Assembly (NCBI RefSeq): GCF_029351045.1
Contig: NZ_JARKIN010000001.1
Coordinates: 1,574,001-1,638,000, forward strand
Length of the DNA stretch: 64,000 nucleotides
Reading direction: 5' to 3'
Source: Streptomyces sp. WMMB303
GTDB lineage: Bacteria > Actinomycetota > Actinomycetes > Streptomycetales > Streptomycetaceae
In this document: positions 1-9,525 of the stretch, piece by piece
How the letters are laid out: every line of letters begins with the position of its first letter
Numbering within the stretch: the stretch's first letter is position 1
Notes under the pieces: generated by a model
Database searches by the model: none
What the model saw: only the letters and a program-made list of their open reading frames with translations
Told to the model about the DNA's origin: nothing
Translations under genes and position numbers: made by a program

Positions 1-17
1 GCCGCCCCGTGGGCGGC
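1..17 (-). terminator. metF terminator hairpin
   Basis: GCCGCCC-cgt-GGGCGGC is a perfect 7-bp stem lying 9 nt beyond the metF stop codon on the minus strand. It has no U-tract, as is usual in Streptomyces. Confidence 0.6.
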
Positions 18-25
18 CCCGTGGC

Positions 26-964
26 TCAAGCCTTGCGAAGGCCCAGGGTAGCCCTCTCCCGGAGACCGAGATTCTGGTGGATCTCCAGCGTCGCCGTGGA
101 GTGGTTGAGCGTGATGAAGTGCAGCCCCGGAACACCCTCGGCGAGCAGCCTCGCACACAAGTCCGTGGCGTACTCGATCCCGACCGAGCGTACCGCCGCC
201 GGATCGTCCTGTACGGCGTGCAGCCGCTCGATCATCCCGGCCGGCAGCGTGGCGTTGCTCAACTGCGCGAACCGCTCGATCTGCTGCACGCTCGTGACCG
301 GCATGATCTCCGGAATGATGGGCGTGCTGCAGCCCGCGGCGGCGACCCTGTCCCGCATCCGGAGATAGTCCTCCGCCTGGAAGAACATCTGGGTGATCGC
401 GTAGTCGGCACCGGCATTGCACTTGTTCACGAAATGCCGGATGTCGCTGTCCCAGTCGGTGGAGCGCGGGTGCATCTCGGGGAAGGCCGCGACACCGACG
501 CAGAAGTCGCCGGACTCCTTGATCAGTTCGACGAGTTCGGAGGCGTAGTCGATCCCCTCGGGGTGCTTGACCCACTCCCCCAGCGGATCGCCGGGCGGAT
601 CGCCGCGCAGTGCGAGCACGTTGCGGATGCCCGCGTCGGCGTACTGTCCGATGACGTTGCGCAGTTCCGCCCGCGAGTGGCTGACCGCCGTCAGGTGTGC
701 GACGGGGGTCAGTGTGGTCTCGTTGGCGATGCGCTCGGTGTTGCGGACCGTGCCCTCACGTGAGGAACCGCCCGCGCCGTAGGTGACGGACACGAAGGTC
801 GGGGACGCCGCCTCGATGCGTCGCAGCGCGTCCCACAGCGTCCGCTCGCCTTTCGCGGTCTTCGGCGCGAAGAACTCGAAGGAGAAGGACTGCTCTCCGC
901 TCGCGAGCAGATCACGCACAGTCGGCGGACGGTCTGTCCTGGGAGCTGAGATACCGATGGCCAT
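26..964 (-). CDS. metF: methylenetetrahydrofolate reductase MetF
   Basis: This 312-aa protein is a full-length bacterial MTHFR. The family is an FAD-dependent TIM barrel that reduces 5,10-methylene-THF to 5-methyl-THF, the methyl donor for methionine synthesis. The N-terminal [10 protein letters not shown] block carries Glu30, matching the catalytic Glu of the family. [17 protein letters not shown] and EIMPVTS blocks follow. The ATG at 964 is preceded by no Shine-Dalgarno sequence, but TAGCCT lies exactly 6 nt upstream, so the mRNA is probably leaderless. An 8-bp inverted repeat covers this promoter. Downstream genes face the same way but belong to thiamine synthesis and are separated from metF by its own promoter. 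Confidence 0.97.
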   Translation of the reverse strand: MAIGISAPRTDRPPTVRDLLASGEQSFSFEFFAPKTAKGERTLWDALRRIEAASPTFVSVTYGAGGSSREGTVRNTERIANETTLTPVAHLTAVSHSRAELRNVIGQYADAGIRNVLALRGDPPGDPLGEWVKHPEGIDYASELVELIKESGDFCVGVAAFPEMHPRSTDWDSDIRHFVNKCNAGADYAITQMFFQAEDYLRMRDRVAAAGCSTPIIPEIMPVTSVQQIERFAQLSNATLPAGMIERLHAVQDDPAAVRSVGIEYATDLCARLLAEGVPGLHFITLNHSTATLEIHQNLGLRERATLGLRKA

Positions 965-966
965 GT

Positions 967-992
967 CTGCAGGCTAGCGGCCTGGCCTGCAG
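967..992. promoter_or_regulatory. inverted repeat over metF promoter (candidate operator)
   Basis: CTGCAGGC and GCCTGCAG are perfect 8-bp inverted arms separated by 10 nt. The left arm overlaps the metF -10 box (TAGCCT on the minus strand, 971-976). Position over the -10 suits a repressor site. The cognate regulator is unknown and the operator role is inferred. Confidence 0.45.
971..976 (-). promoter_or_regulatory. metF -10 box, leaderless
   Basis: TAGCCT on the minus strand ends 6 nt before the metF ATG, so transcription should begin at or next to the start codon. Confidence 0.5.
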
Positions 993-1096
993 AGCGGCTC
1001 GACACCGGGGTGTTACGGGGGGATCTGTCCGTTTCCCGGATGGCCGAGGTCCACCTGTTGGACGGTACCGCCCTCCGTGCTAAGCGGCCGGGGCGG

Positions 1097-1843
1097 TCAC
1101 GGCGCCGGTGGAGGGGCATCCGCGGCAGCCGCCTCCCGCAGCCGCGCGGCCAGCGACGCGGCCGCGGCCCCGGGATCATCGGCCTCGGTGAGCGCGCGGA
1201 CCACCACCACCCTGCGGGCCCCGGCGTCCAGCACCTGGTCGAGATTGCCCGCATCGATGCCGCCGATGGCGAACCACGGCCGAGACGCCGGATCTGCGGC
1301 GGTACGGGCGGCAGTGTGACGGACGAGATCCAGCCCCGGTGCGGGACGGCCCGGCTTGGTGGGGGTCGGCCAGCACGGCCCGGTGCAGAAGTAGTCGACG
1401 CCCGGCTCGACCAGCGCCGCGTCCGCCTCGGCGGGGCTGTGCGTCGAGCGGCCGATCAGCACCTCGTCGCCGAGCAGGGCACGGGCCGCGGGCACCGGAA
1501 GGTCACCCTGGCCGAGATGGAGCACCTCGGAGGCGGCGGCGTGGGCCACGTCCGCACGGTCGTTCACGGCCAGCAGGGTCCCGTGTCGGCGGCAGGCCTC
1601 GGCGAGCACCTCCAGCTGCGCCAGCTCCTCGGCCGCCTCCAGCCGCTTGTCCCGGAGCTGGACGATGTCCACACCGCCTGCCAGGACGGCGTCCAGGAAC
1701 GCGGGCAGGTCGCCCTGCGCCGTGCGTGCGTCGGTGCACAGGTAGAGGCGCGCCTCCGCGAGCCGCTCGCGGGCGGGAGCGGACCCCGGGGGCGCCGCGG
1801 GCGGGGTGGCGGTACTGCGGGACGAGCGGGACGTGCGGGACAT
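1097..1843 (-). CDS. thiE: thiamine-phosphate synthase ThiE
   Basis: ThiE joins HMP-PP to thiazole phosphate to make thiamine monophosphate. The protein shows the family's VQLRDK block, [27 protein letters not shown], the [13 protein letters not shown] phosphate-binding loop and FAIGGID. The reading frame is open to 1900, but the extension is low-complexity, so I chose the ATG at 1843 (MSRTSRSS, 248 aa). The family usually has 210-230 residues, and the first 25 here are Ser/Thr/Pro/Ala-rich. It stands apart from the thiOSG operon and runs on the opposite strand. Confidence 0.94.
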   Translation of the reverse strand: MSRTSRSSRSTATPPAAPPGSAPARERLAEARLYLCTDARTAQGDLPAFLDAVLAGGVDIVQLRDKRLEAAEELAQLEVLAEACRRHGTLLAVNDRADVAHAAASEVLHLGQGDLPVPAARALLGDEVLIGRSTHSPAEADAALVEPGVDYFCTGPCWPTPTKPGRPAPGLDLVRHTAARTAADPASRPWFAIGGIDAGNLDQVLDAGARRVVVVRALTEADDPGAAAASLAARLREAAAADAPPPAP

Positions 1844-1943
1844 GGCGGTGTTCGGATCCCCCCGGGAGGGGGTGCGTGGACCCTCGGGTGATCCACGCAC
1901 CCGGTGCTGTCGGTGTGCTGGTGCGCCGCCGCGGGCGGCGGGA

Positions 1944-2318
1944 TCAGACGGCGAGTGCCTGCGCCCGGCGCTTGACCTCGGTGCCCCGGTTCTCCCGCAG
2001 CGCCGTCACCGGCGAGCCGGGCAGCGACTCATCCTCGGTGAACAGCCATTCGAGCATCTCTTCGTCGCTGAAGCCGTCGTCCCGCAGGAGGGTGATGGTG
2101 CCCGCGAGGCCCTTCACGATCCGGCCCTCGCCGACGAAGGCAGCCGGAACCTGCAGCACCCGGTTCCCGGACTCCGCCTCCCGCCGCACCGCGAGCAGTT
2201 GGCCTTCCTTCACGAGCTGCCGCACCCGGGTCACCTCGACGCCGAGCATCTCGGCGACGTCGGGAAGGGCGAGCCAGGCGGGGACGAGCGCGTCGGTCTT
2301 TGCGTCAATCTCGGTCAC
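1944..2318 (-). CDS. Rv2175c-family winged-helix DNA-binding protein
   Basis: This 124-aa protein matches the Rv2175c family of actinobacteria. The N-terminal helix-turn-helix ([24 protein letters not shown]) is followed by a C-terminal domain with [14 protein letters not shown]. In mycobacteria Rv2175c is adjacent to the kinase PknL and is phosphorylated by it. Here a PknL-like kinase lies 4 kb away across the thi operon. The GTG start at 2318 has a CAGTCT box 7 nt upstream, consistent with a leaderless mRNA. Its DNA target and physiological role are not known to me. Confidence 0.85.
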   Translation of the reverse strand: MTEIDAKTDALVPAWLALPDVAEMLGVEVTRVRQLVKEGQLLAVRREAESGNRVLQVPAAFVGEGRIVKGLAGTITLLRDDGFSDEEMLEWLFTEDESLPGSPVTALRENRGTEVKRRAQALAV

Positions 2319-2325
2319 GGGTTCC

Positions 2326-2331
2326 AGACTG
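2326..2331 (-). promoter_or_regulatory. -10 box of Rv2175c-like gene, leaderless
   Basis: CAGTCT on the minus strand lies 7 nt before the GTG start. It is a one-base departure from TANNNT. Confidence 0.35.
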
Positions 2332-2351
2332 CCATCCGAAACCGGTGGTCA

Positions 2352-3593
2352 CTACCGCGCGGCCTTCTTCAGGGCCACGGCCGCGTCGCCCAGCAGGGCC
2401 CGGTCCACGGCTGTGCCCTGCTGAATCAGCTTCCGGCCCTGCGCGAGATCGCGCGGACGGCCGACGGCCAGCAGCGCGGTCGGCCGCTCGTCACGCAGCC
2501 AGCACACGCTCCAGGCGGGGTCCCGGGGCGAGCCGCGCCACACCAGTTCGTCGCCGGGGGCGTGGTGGCCGACGTACTGCACGAAGCGGCCGAACTGCTC
2601 GGACCAGAAGTAGGGCACCGGATCGTAGGCGACGCTCTCCGGCTCGCCGTCGGCGTGTCCCTCGGCGAGCAGGTTCGCCGCGACCGTACGGGGTCCCTGG
2701 AGCGCGTTGTCCCAGTGGTGGATCAGCAGCCGCTCGCCGTAGCGGGCCGAGGGGAACGAGGCGCAGTCCCCCACCGCGTAGCAGCCGGGGGCCGAGCTGC
2801 GCAGCCGCGCGTCGGCCAGCACGGAGCCGTCGGGCCCGAGCGCCAACCCGGAGCCGGCCAGCCATCCGGTGGTGGGCCGGGCTCCGATCCCGACCAGGAC
2901 CGCGTCCGCCGGCAGCCGCGTCCCGTCGGCGAGCAGTACCCCGCCGCGCTCGACCGCCGCGACGGCGGCGCCGGTGCGCAGTGTCGCCCCGGCCTCCGCG
3001 TACCAGTCCCGCATCGGCGCGGAGACCTCGGCCGGGAGCGCGCCCGGCAGCGGTGCGGCGGCGGTCTCCACCACGGTGACCGCACAGCCCCACTCGCGGG
3101 CGACCGTCGCGAACTCCGCCCCGATCCAGCCGGCGCCGACGACCACGACCCTGCCACGGGAGGCCAGCACCGGACGCAGCCGCCGTGCGTCGTCCAGGGT
3201 GCGCAGCACATGGACGCCGGGCACTCCCTCGCTGCCGGGCAGAGTGCGGGGCTCGGCGCCGGTGGCCAGGACCAGCCGGTCGTAGTGGACCGGCCCCGCG
3301 TCGGTGACCAGCAGCCGCTCGTCGGGGAGCAGCCCGGTGGCGGTCCGGCCCAGCTCCAGCTCGATCCCCAGCCCCGCGAAGTCGATGTCGAAGAGCGGCA
3401 CCTCCGCTTCCTCGCCCCTGCCCAGCAGCACGGCCTTGGACAGCGGAGGCCGGTCGTAGGGCGGGTGCGGTTCGGCTCCGAGGAGCCGTACGGAGCCGGG
3501 CCAGCCCTGCTCGCGAAGCTGCACGGCGGTCTGCACGCCCGCCATACCGGTGCCCACGATCACGACCCGCTGCTGTTTCTGACTGTCGCTCAC
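2352..3593 (-). CDS. FAD/NAD(P)-dependent ferredoxin-reductase-like oxidoreductase
   Basis: This is a two-dinucleotide-domain flavoprotein of about 413 aa. It has an N-terminal FAD motif (VVIVGTGMAGVQTA), a central NAD motif (VVVVGAGWIGAEFA) and the C-terminal FAD-binding YAVGDCAS. The layout resembles BphA4/rubredoxin-reductase-type enzymes, which move electrons from NAD(P)H to a small redox carrier. No carrier gene is adjacent. The frame opens at 3629, but TACAGT lies exactly 7 nt upstream of a GTG at 3593 (VSDSQKQQ), so I prefer that leaderless start. The substrate or partner cannot be read from sequence. Confidence 0.88.
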   Translation of the reverse strand: MSDSQKQQRVVIVGTGMAGVQTAVQLREQGWPGSVRLLGAEPHPPYDRPPLSKAVLLGRGEEAEVPLFDIDFAGLGIELELGRTATGLLPDERLLVTDAGPVHYDRLVLATGAEPRTLPGSEGVPGVHVLRTLDDARRLRPVLASRGRVVVVGAGWIGAEFATVAREWGCAVTVVETAAAPLPGALPAEVSAPMRDWYAEAGATLRTGAAVAAVERGGVLLADGTRLPADAVLVGIGARPTTGWLAGSGLALGPDGSVLADARLRSSAPGCYAVGDCASFPSARYGERLLIHHWDNALQGPRTVAANLLAEGHADGEPESVAYDPVPYFWSEQFGRFVQYVGHHAPGDELVWRGSPRDPAWSVCWLRDERPTALLAVGRPRDLAQGRKLIQQGTAVDRALLGDAAVALKKAAR

Positions 3594-3600
3594 ATCGCTC

Positions 3601-3606
3601 ACTGTA
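3601..3606 (-). promoter_or_regulatory. -10 box of flavoprotein gene, leaderless
   Basis: TACAGT on the minus strand precedes the GTG at 3593 by 7 nt. Confidence 0.45.
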
Positions 3607-3755
3607 TGCCGGTCGGCCCTCGGAGCCATCGGCCACCGGACGGAGACGGTGTCCGGACGCGGTCGTAGGGCCGCCGCCTGCGGCGCGGGGGGCGGTCCGG
3701 GCGGGCCTTACCCGTGCCGCGCGCACCGCAGTAGGGTGGGCCGCGGCAGTCACGA

Positions 3756-3848
3756 CATACGCGGGAGCCCGGACGCACCGGGCTGAGAGGGAGGCTGCGG
3801 CGGCCTCCGACCGTCCGAACCTGATCCGGGTCATTCCGGCGAAGGGAG
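3756..3848 (+). promoter_or_regulatory. TPP riboswitch (THI element)
   Basis: The aptamer core is plain. CTGAGAGGG at about 3783-3791 and CCTGATCCGGGTCAT followed by CCGGCG near 3820-3841 are the two conserved pyrimidine- and pyrophosphate-sensing blocks, enclosed by GGGAGCCCGG. It ends about 14 nt before the thiO ATG, with GAAGGGAGC as combined 3' strand and ribosome binding site. This suggests that TPP binding hides the ribosome binding site of the thiO-thiS-thiG operon. Confidence 0.95.
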
Positions 3849-3861
3849 CAGCAGCAGCGCC

Positions 3862-5054
3862 ATGCGCGGCACAGGAACCGGTACCCACGCGGCGAGCCCC
3901 GACGTGCTCGTCCTCGGCGGCGGCCTGATCGGCCTGGTGACGGCCTGGCGGGCCGCGCAGCGCGGCCTGAGGGTCACCGTGGCCGACCCCGAACCAGGCG
4001 GCGGCGCCGCACAGGTGGCGGCCGGCATGCTGGCGGCCGTCACCGAACTGCACTACGGCGAGGAGACCCTGCTGGATCTCAACCTCGCCTCGGCGGCCCG
4101 CTATCCGGAGTTCGTCGCCGAACTGGAGGACGCCTCCGGCCTGGACATCGGCTACCGGGCCTGCGGTACCCTCGCGGTCGCGCTCGACGCCGACGACCGC
4201 GCCCACCTGCGCGAGCTGCACGCGCTGCAGCGGCGGTGCGGGCTGGAGTCGCAGTGGCTGACCGGCCGCGAGTGCCGTCGCCTGGAGCCGATGCTGGCGC
4301 CCTCGGTGCGCGGCGGAGCCCGGGTGGACGGCGACCACCAGATCGACCCCCGGCGCCTGGCCGCGGCGCTGCTGCACGCCTGCGAGCGCACGGGAGTCGC
4401 CTTCCGGCGCTCCCGCGCGATACGGCTCCTGCACCGACGGGACCGCGCCGCGGGGGCTGCGCTGGCGAACGGCACCGAACTGCGCGCGGAGCAGACGGTG
4501 CTCGCGCTGGGCGCCCGCAGCGGCACCCTGGAGGGCCTCCCCCCGTCGGTGGCGCCGCCGGTGCGCCCGGTCAAGGGGCAGGTGCTGCGGCTGCGGATGC
4601 CCGGCGGCGCGGCCGGCCCCTTTCTCTCCCGTACGGTCCGCGCGGTGGTCCGCGGCGGTGCCCTCTACCTGGTGCCGCGCACGGACGGCGAACTGGTGGT
4701 CGGCGCCACCAGTGAGGAACTGGGCTGGGACACCACGGTGACCGCGGGCGGTGTCTACGAGCTGCTGCGGGACGCGCACGAACTGGTGCCCGGCGTCACC
4801 GAGCTGCCGCTGGCCGAGACCCGCGCCGGACTGCGCCCCGGCTCCCCCGACAACGCGCCGCTGCTGGGGCCCACCGCGCTGCCCGGCCTCCACCTGGCCA
4901 CCGGCCACTTCCGGCACGGCGTCCTGCTCACTCCCGTCACCGGCGACGTACTCGCCGAGCTGCTGGCCACCGGTGAGCTGCCCGCACCGGCCCGGCCCTT
5001 CGCACCGCGGCGCTTCGCCCCCGCAGACTCCCGCGAGACCCAGGAGCAGCCCGT

Positions 5055-5058
<4 letters not shown>
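3862..5058 (+). CDS. thiO: glycine oxidase ThiO
   Basis: ThiO is an FAD-dependent D-amino-acid-oxidase-fold enzyme that oxidises glycine to the iminoglycine used by ThiG. The N-terminal VLVLGGGLIGLVTAWRAA is the dinucleotide-binding fold. Later blocks include AAGMLAAVTE, VKGQVLRLR, YLVPRTDGELVVGATSEE, ETRAGLRPGSPDNAPLLG and the C-terminal TGHFRHGVLLTPVTG. The 398-aa length is normal. It is the first gene after the TPP riboswitch and overlaps thiS by ATGA, so the two are translationally coupled. Confidence 0.95.
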
Positions 5059-6081
<1,023 letters not shown>

Positions 6082-6150
6082 GGGTCCGCCGCCGTCCGGG
6101 GCCCCGCGCCCGCCGTCCCGCCGTCCGGGGCCGGGGTCCGTCCGGGCAGC

Positions 6151-6192
6151 ACTCCGGCGGCGCCGCCCACCCCCGGGTGGGCGCCACGGAGT
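6151..6192 (+). terminator. terminator of the thiOSG operon
   Basis: Nested pairing runs ACTCCG...CGGAGT outside, GGCGCC...GGCGCC next, and CCCACC-ccc-GGGTGGG at the tip. This long GC-rich hairpin starts 70 nt beyond thiG. Confidence 0.7.
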
Positions 6193-6258
6193 GTCACCGT
6201 TCGGCCCCAGAACAGCGGCAACCCGCAACCGCGCGGCCCCGCCGCCGCACCGCCCTCG

Positions 6259-6264
6259 TAAACT
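6259..6264 (+). promoter_or_regulatory. -10 box of PASTA kinase gene, leaderless
   Basis: TAAACT precedes the ATG at 6272 by 7 nt and no Shine-Dalgarno sequence is present. Confidence 0.5.
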
Positions 6265-6271
6265 CGGCGCA

Positions 6272-8311
6272 ATGGACACCACCCTCCAGGACCCGTCGCC
6301 TGCCTACGGACGAGGAGACCCGCTGGTCGGACAGGTGCTCGACGGCCGGTACCGCGTCGACGCCCGGGTAGCCATCGGCGGCATGGCGACCGTCTACCGC
6401 GCGGTGGACACCCGCCTGGACCGCGTGCTGGCCCTGAAGGTGATGCACACCTCCCTCTCCGCGGACGAGACGTTCGTGACCCGCTTCATCAGGGAGGCCA
6501 AGTCCGCGGCCCGGCTGGCGCACGCGAACGTGGTCGGGGTCTTCGACCAGGGCACCGACGGCACCTACGTCTATCTGGCGATGGAGTACGTGGAGGGCTG
6601 CACGCTCCGCGACGTGCTGCGGGACCGCGGCGCCCTGCGCCCCCGCGCGGCACTCGACGTCCTGGAGCCGGTCCTGGCGGCACTGGGCGCGGCACACCGG
6701 GCCGGTCTCGTGCACCGGGACGTGAAGCCGGAGAACGTGCTGATAGGGGACGACGGGCGGGTGAAGGTCGCCGACTTCGGTCTGGTACGGGCGGTGGACA
6801 GCCAGACCTCCGCGACGACGGACTCGATCCTGGGCACGGTCTCCTATCTGGCGCCCGAGCAGATCGAGGACGGCACTGCCACTCCGCGTACGGACCTGTA
6901 CGCGTGCGGCGTGATGCTCTACGAGATGCTCACCGGCAGCAAACCGCACTCGGGCGGCTCGCCCGCGCAGGTGCTCTACCAGCATCTGAACAAGGACATG
7001 CCGGCGCCTTCGGCAGTGGTGCCGGGGATGGCGGCGACCCTGGACGGCCTGGTGGCGCTGGCGACGGCGCGCTCGCCCGAACAGCGCCCCGAGGACGCGG
7101 TCGCCCTGCTGGCGCGGGCCCGCACGGTCCGCGCGGAGCTGACCGACGAGCAGCTGGACGCGGTCCCGCCGCAGGCCACGCAGGGCGGCACCGGCCCGGC
7201 CGAGGACGCGGCGCGGCTCTCGGGGGTCTCCGGGGTCTCCGAAGACATCGCCGCCGCGGCCGCGCACGCCACGGCCGGAAGCGAGGCCGACACCTCTGTG
7301 ATCCCCCGCCCCGCGGGAGGTTCCGCCGCCGATCCGGCCCCGGACGCGGACCCGCTCAACCGCACGGCGCTGCTGTCGCCGCCGCCGTCCGACCCGCCGG
7401 ACGACTCCGCCGCGGGTGCCGGGGCCCGGCGACGGAGGGTGCAGCCGCGCTGGGTGCTGGTGACCCTGGCCGTACTGCTGGTGGCGCTGGTCGGCACGGG
7501 CATCTGGTACGTCAACTCCGGGCAGTTCGTGCGGACCCCCGCGGTGCTGGACGAGACCCGCGCCGAGGCCACCAAGACGCTCTCGGAGGCCGGACTGGAC
7601 GTGAAGGTGAAGGAGGACTTCAGCGAGCGGGTCGAGCGCGGCCATGTCATCGGCACCGACCCGGAGCCGGGTGAGCGCGTCCGCAAGACCGGCACGGTCA
7701 CACTGACCGTCTCGCGCGGCCCGCACATGGTGAAGGTGCCCGACCTCGAGGACACCCCGCTGTCGGACGCCCGCCGCAAGCTCGAGGACGCCGGCCTGAA
7801 GCCGGGGACGGTCGAGCGGCGTTTCGACGAGGAGACCGCGCGGGGCTCCGTGCTCGCCACCGACCCCGAGCCGGGCAGCAAGCGCAGGCCGGGCGCCGCG
7901 GTGGCCCTCACCGTCTCCAAGGGAGCTCCGGTGGAGGTGCCCGATGTGGTCGGCGACAAGCGGAGCGACGCGACCGAGGAGCTGGAGAAGGCGGGCCTGA
8001 AGGTCCGGATCGCCACCGAGCGTGTCCACTCCGAGCACGAGAAGGGCAGCATCGCCCGCCAGTCCCCGACCGACGGCGCCCGGGCCGCCGAGGGCGACAC
8101 GGTGACGCTGACGGTCTCCAAGGGCCCCGACATGATCGAGGTGCCGGACGTGGAGGGCAGCAGCGAGGACGCGGCCACCGAGAAGCTGGAGGGCGCCGGC
8201 TTCGAGGTGACGGTGCGCCGCATCTTCTTCGGGGACACCGTCTTCAACCAGTCCCCCGACGGGGGAGAGAAGGCGCCCCGCGGCTCGTCGATCACCATCT
8301 GGCTGCGCTGA
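6272..8311 (+). CDS. PASTA-domain Ser/Thr protein kinase (PknL/PknB-like)
   Basis: This 679-aa transmembrane Hanks-type kinase has an N-terminal catalytic domain (about residues 22-290). It contains the glycine loop VAIGGMATVYRA, LALKVM, the catalytic HRDVKPENV, the DFG motif in VADFGLV and LAPEQ. A low-complexity Ala/Asp/Pro linker follows, then one membrane helix (about 393-415) and four extracellular PASTA repeats to the C-terminus. PASTA repeats bind muropeptides or lipid II in characterised homologues, so a role in sensing cell-wall state is likely. The start was set to the ATG at 6272 because of the -10 box 7 nt upstream; the in-frame extension to 6191 lies inside the thi terminator. 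A PknL assignment is suggested by the nearby Rv2175c-type gene but is not proven. Confidence 0.93.
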   Translation: MDTTLQDPSPAYGRGDPLVGQVLDGRYRVDARVAIGGMATVYRAVDTRLDRVLALKVMHTSLSADETFVTRFIREAKSAARLAHANVVGVFDQGTDGTYVYLAMEYVEGCTLRDVLRDRGALRPRAALDVLEPVLAALGAAHRAGLVHRDVKPENVLIGDDGRVKVADFGLVRAVDSQTSATTDSILGTVSYLAPEQIEDGTATPRTDLYACGVMLYEMLTGSKPHSGGSPAQVLYQHLNKDMPAPSAVVPGMAATLDGLVALATARSPEQRPEDAVALLARARTVRAELTDEQLDAVPPQATQGGTGPAEDAARLSGVSGVSEDIAAAAAHATAGSEADTSVIPRPAGGSAADPAPDADPLNRTALLSPPPSDPPDDSAAGAGARRRRVQPRWVLVTLAVLLVALVGTGIWYVNSGQFVRTPAVLDETRAEATKTLSEAGLDVKVKEDFSERVERGHVIGTDPEPGERVRKTGTVTLTVSRGPHMVKVPDLEDTPLSDARRKLEDAGLKPGTVERRFDEETARGSVLATDPEPGSKRRPGAAVALTVSKGAPVEVPDVVGDKRSDATEELEKAGLKVRIATERVHSEHEKGSIARQSPTDGARAAEGDTVTLTVSKGPDMIEVPDVEGSSEDAATEKLEGAGFEVTVRRIFFGDTVFNQSPDGGEKAPRGSSITIWLR

Positions 8312-8317
8312 GCCCGC

Positions 8318-8334
8318 GCCGGGCCCAGCCCGGC
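8318..8334 (+). terminator. kinase gene terminator
   Basis: GCCGGGC-cca-GCCCGGC is a perfect 7-bp stem located 7 nt after the kinase stop. Confidence 0.55.
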
Positions 8335-8737
8335 CGCGCGGCTCCCCGCGGGGCGCTCCCGGCGGGATGTCGGCGGCGCTTCCCCGGTGACCGATCCACC
8401 ACCCCCGGCCCACAATGTCCGACTTGACGCGCATATCCCGTCACGGGGCGTACCGGGGGACTTGGTGGCGTGTGACCCCACCCATAGGACGCACGTCACC
8501 TACGAACACACCTAGTGGAAAGAAATCCGCCGCGCCACCTGGAATGCAACTCCGCCATACCCGTCCGCCGGCCACCCCCCGCCACGAATTCGGGTAGTAC
8601 GTCACACCTTTGATTCCGCAGAACGGGCCCTTTAACAATTGCGGTCGTCGCACGGCGCCGAATCAGCACTCGGCGCGTCTCCCCGGCTCCCCGCCACTGC
8701 GACACGACGCCAGCGATGAAAGGTTCCGTACTTCCTC
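8335..8737 (+). promoter_or_regulatory. long 5' region of the transglycosylase gene
   Basis: These 403 bases hold no convincing ORF and are less GC-rich than the surroundings, with CTTTAACAATTGCGG near 8630. A perfect hairpin, GCGCCGA-8 nt-TCGGCGC at 8655-8676, is flanked by an imperfect outer pairing (TCGTCGCA with TGCGACACGA). This suggests a structured leader. I looked for the c-di-AMP (ydaO) aptamer common before Streptomyces wall hydrolases and did not see its conserved blocks. Promoter elements could not be placed with confidence. Confidence 0.35.
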
Positions 8738-9520
8738 ATGCCCAGCATCTCCAGCCTCAGTCTCAGCCCCAAGGCCAAGAAGATCTCGACCATAGGCATC
8801 GGCACTGCGGGCGCCGCGGCGCTGGCCCTCACCGTGCTCCCCGGTACCGCGCACCACGGCGACGCCGGCCAGGCCACGGCCAAGAAGGTCCAGGCCGACA
8901 GCGTCGCCTTCAGCTCCGATTCCTCGGTGCTGCCCGCCCAGGGCAAGGACCTCACCGCCCAGCAGCAGTCCATGGCCCCGGCGCCCGCCGACACCGAGCA
9001 GGTGGCGAGCGTGAAGAACGCCGCCACCACCGCCAAGAGCTTCACCAGCACCGACGAGGCGGCCGCCGCGATCAAGGCCGACGCCGAGAAGCGCGCCGCC
9101 AAGGCCGCGGCCGAGAAGAAGGCCGAGGCAGCGGCCGCCAAGGAGCGGGCCGCCAAGGCCGCGGCCGACCGCTCGAAGCGCGCCGCCGCGCCCAGCTACC
9201 CGGACAACCTGGACGGCTGGATCCGTGAGGCTCGCGCCATCATGGCCAAGCACGGCATCCCCGGCTCGTACGAGGGCATCAAGCGCAACATCATCCGCGA
9301 GTCCGCCGGCGACCCCCGCGCGATCAACAACTGGGACATCAACGCCCAGAACGGCGTGCCCTCCAAGGGCCTGCTCCAGGTGATCAAGCCCACCTTCGAC
9401 GCCTACCACGTCGAGGGCACCGCCTGGGACCAGTACGACCCGGTCGCGAACATCGTCGCCGCCTGCAACTACGCGGCCGACCGGTACGGTTCGATGGACA
9501 ACGTCAACTCGGCATACTGA
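8738..9520 (+). CDS. secreted lytic transglycosylase (SLT domain)
   Basis: This 260-aa protein has an N-terminal Lys-rich segment and hydrophobic stretch (IGTAGAAALALTVLPG) resembling a Sec signal. A long Ala/Lys/Glu-rich region (about 100-150) that may be helical or coiled follows. The C-terminal SLT domain has the catalytic Glu in IIRESAGDP, then NINAQNGVPSKGLLQVI and the YDPVANIVAACNYAADRYGS block. Such enzymes cleave peptidoglycan. The next gene starts 5 nt after the stop, so the two may be co-transcribed despite unrelated functions. Homologues occur as small families of wall hydrolases in Streptomyces. Confidence 0.85.
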   Translation: MPSISSLSLSPKAKKISTIGIGTAGAAALALTVLPGTAHHGDAGQATAKKVQADSVAFSSDSSVLPAQGKDLTAQQQSMAPAPADTEQVASVKNAATTAKSFTSTDEAAAAIKADAEKRAAKAAAEKKAEAAAAKERAAKAAADRSKRAAAPSYPDNLDGWIREARAIMAKHGIPGSYEGIKRNIIRESAGDPRAINNWDINAQNGVPSKGLLQVIKPTFDAYHVEGTAWDQYDPVANIVAACNYAADRYGSMDNVNSAY

Positions 9521-9525
9521 GTGGT

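Noticed and set aside
2491..4917. 808-residue open frame on the minus strand
   Set aside because: It runs through the real flavoprotein gene in the wrong frame and across the TPP riboswitch; the translation is Arg/Gly/Ala-rich and without motifs, as expected from high-GC shadow frames.
8335..8737. c-di-AMP (ydaO) riboswitch upstream of the SLT gene
   Set aside because: Expected because such leaders precede many Streptomyces wall hydrolases, but the GGGGTGAATC and CAGCTAACC...AGGCG blocks are absent.
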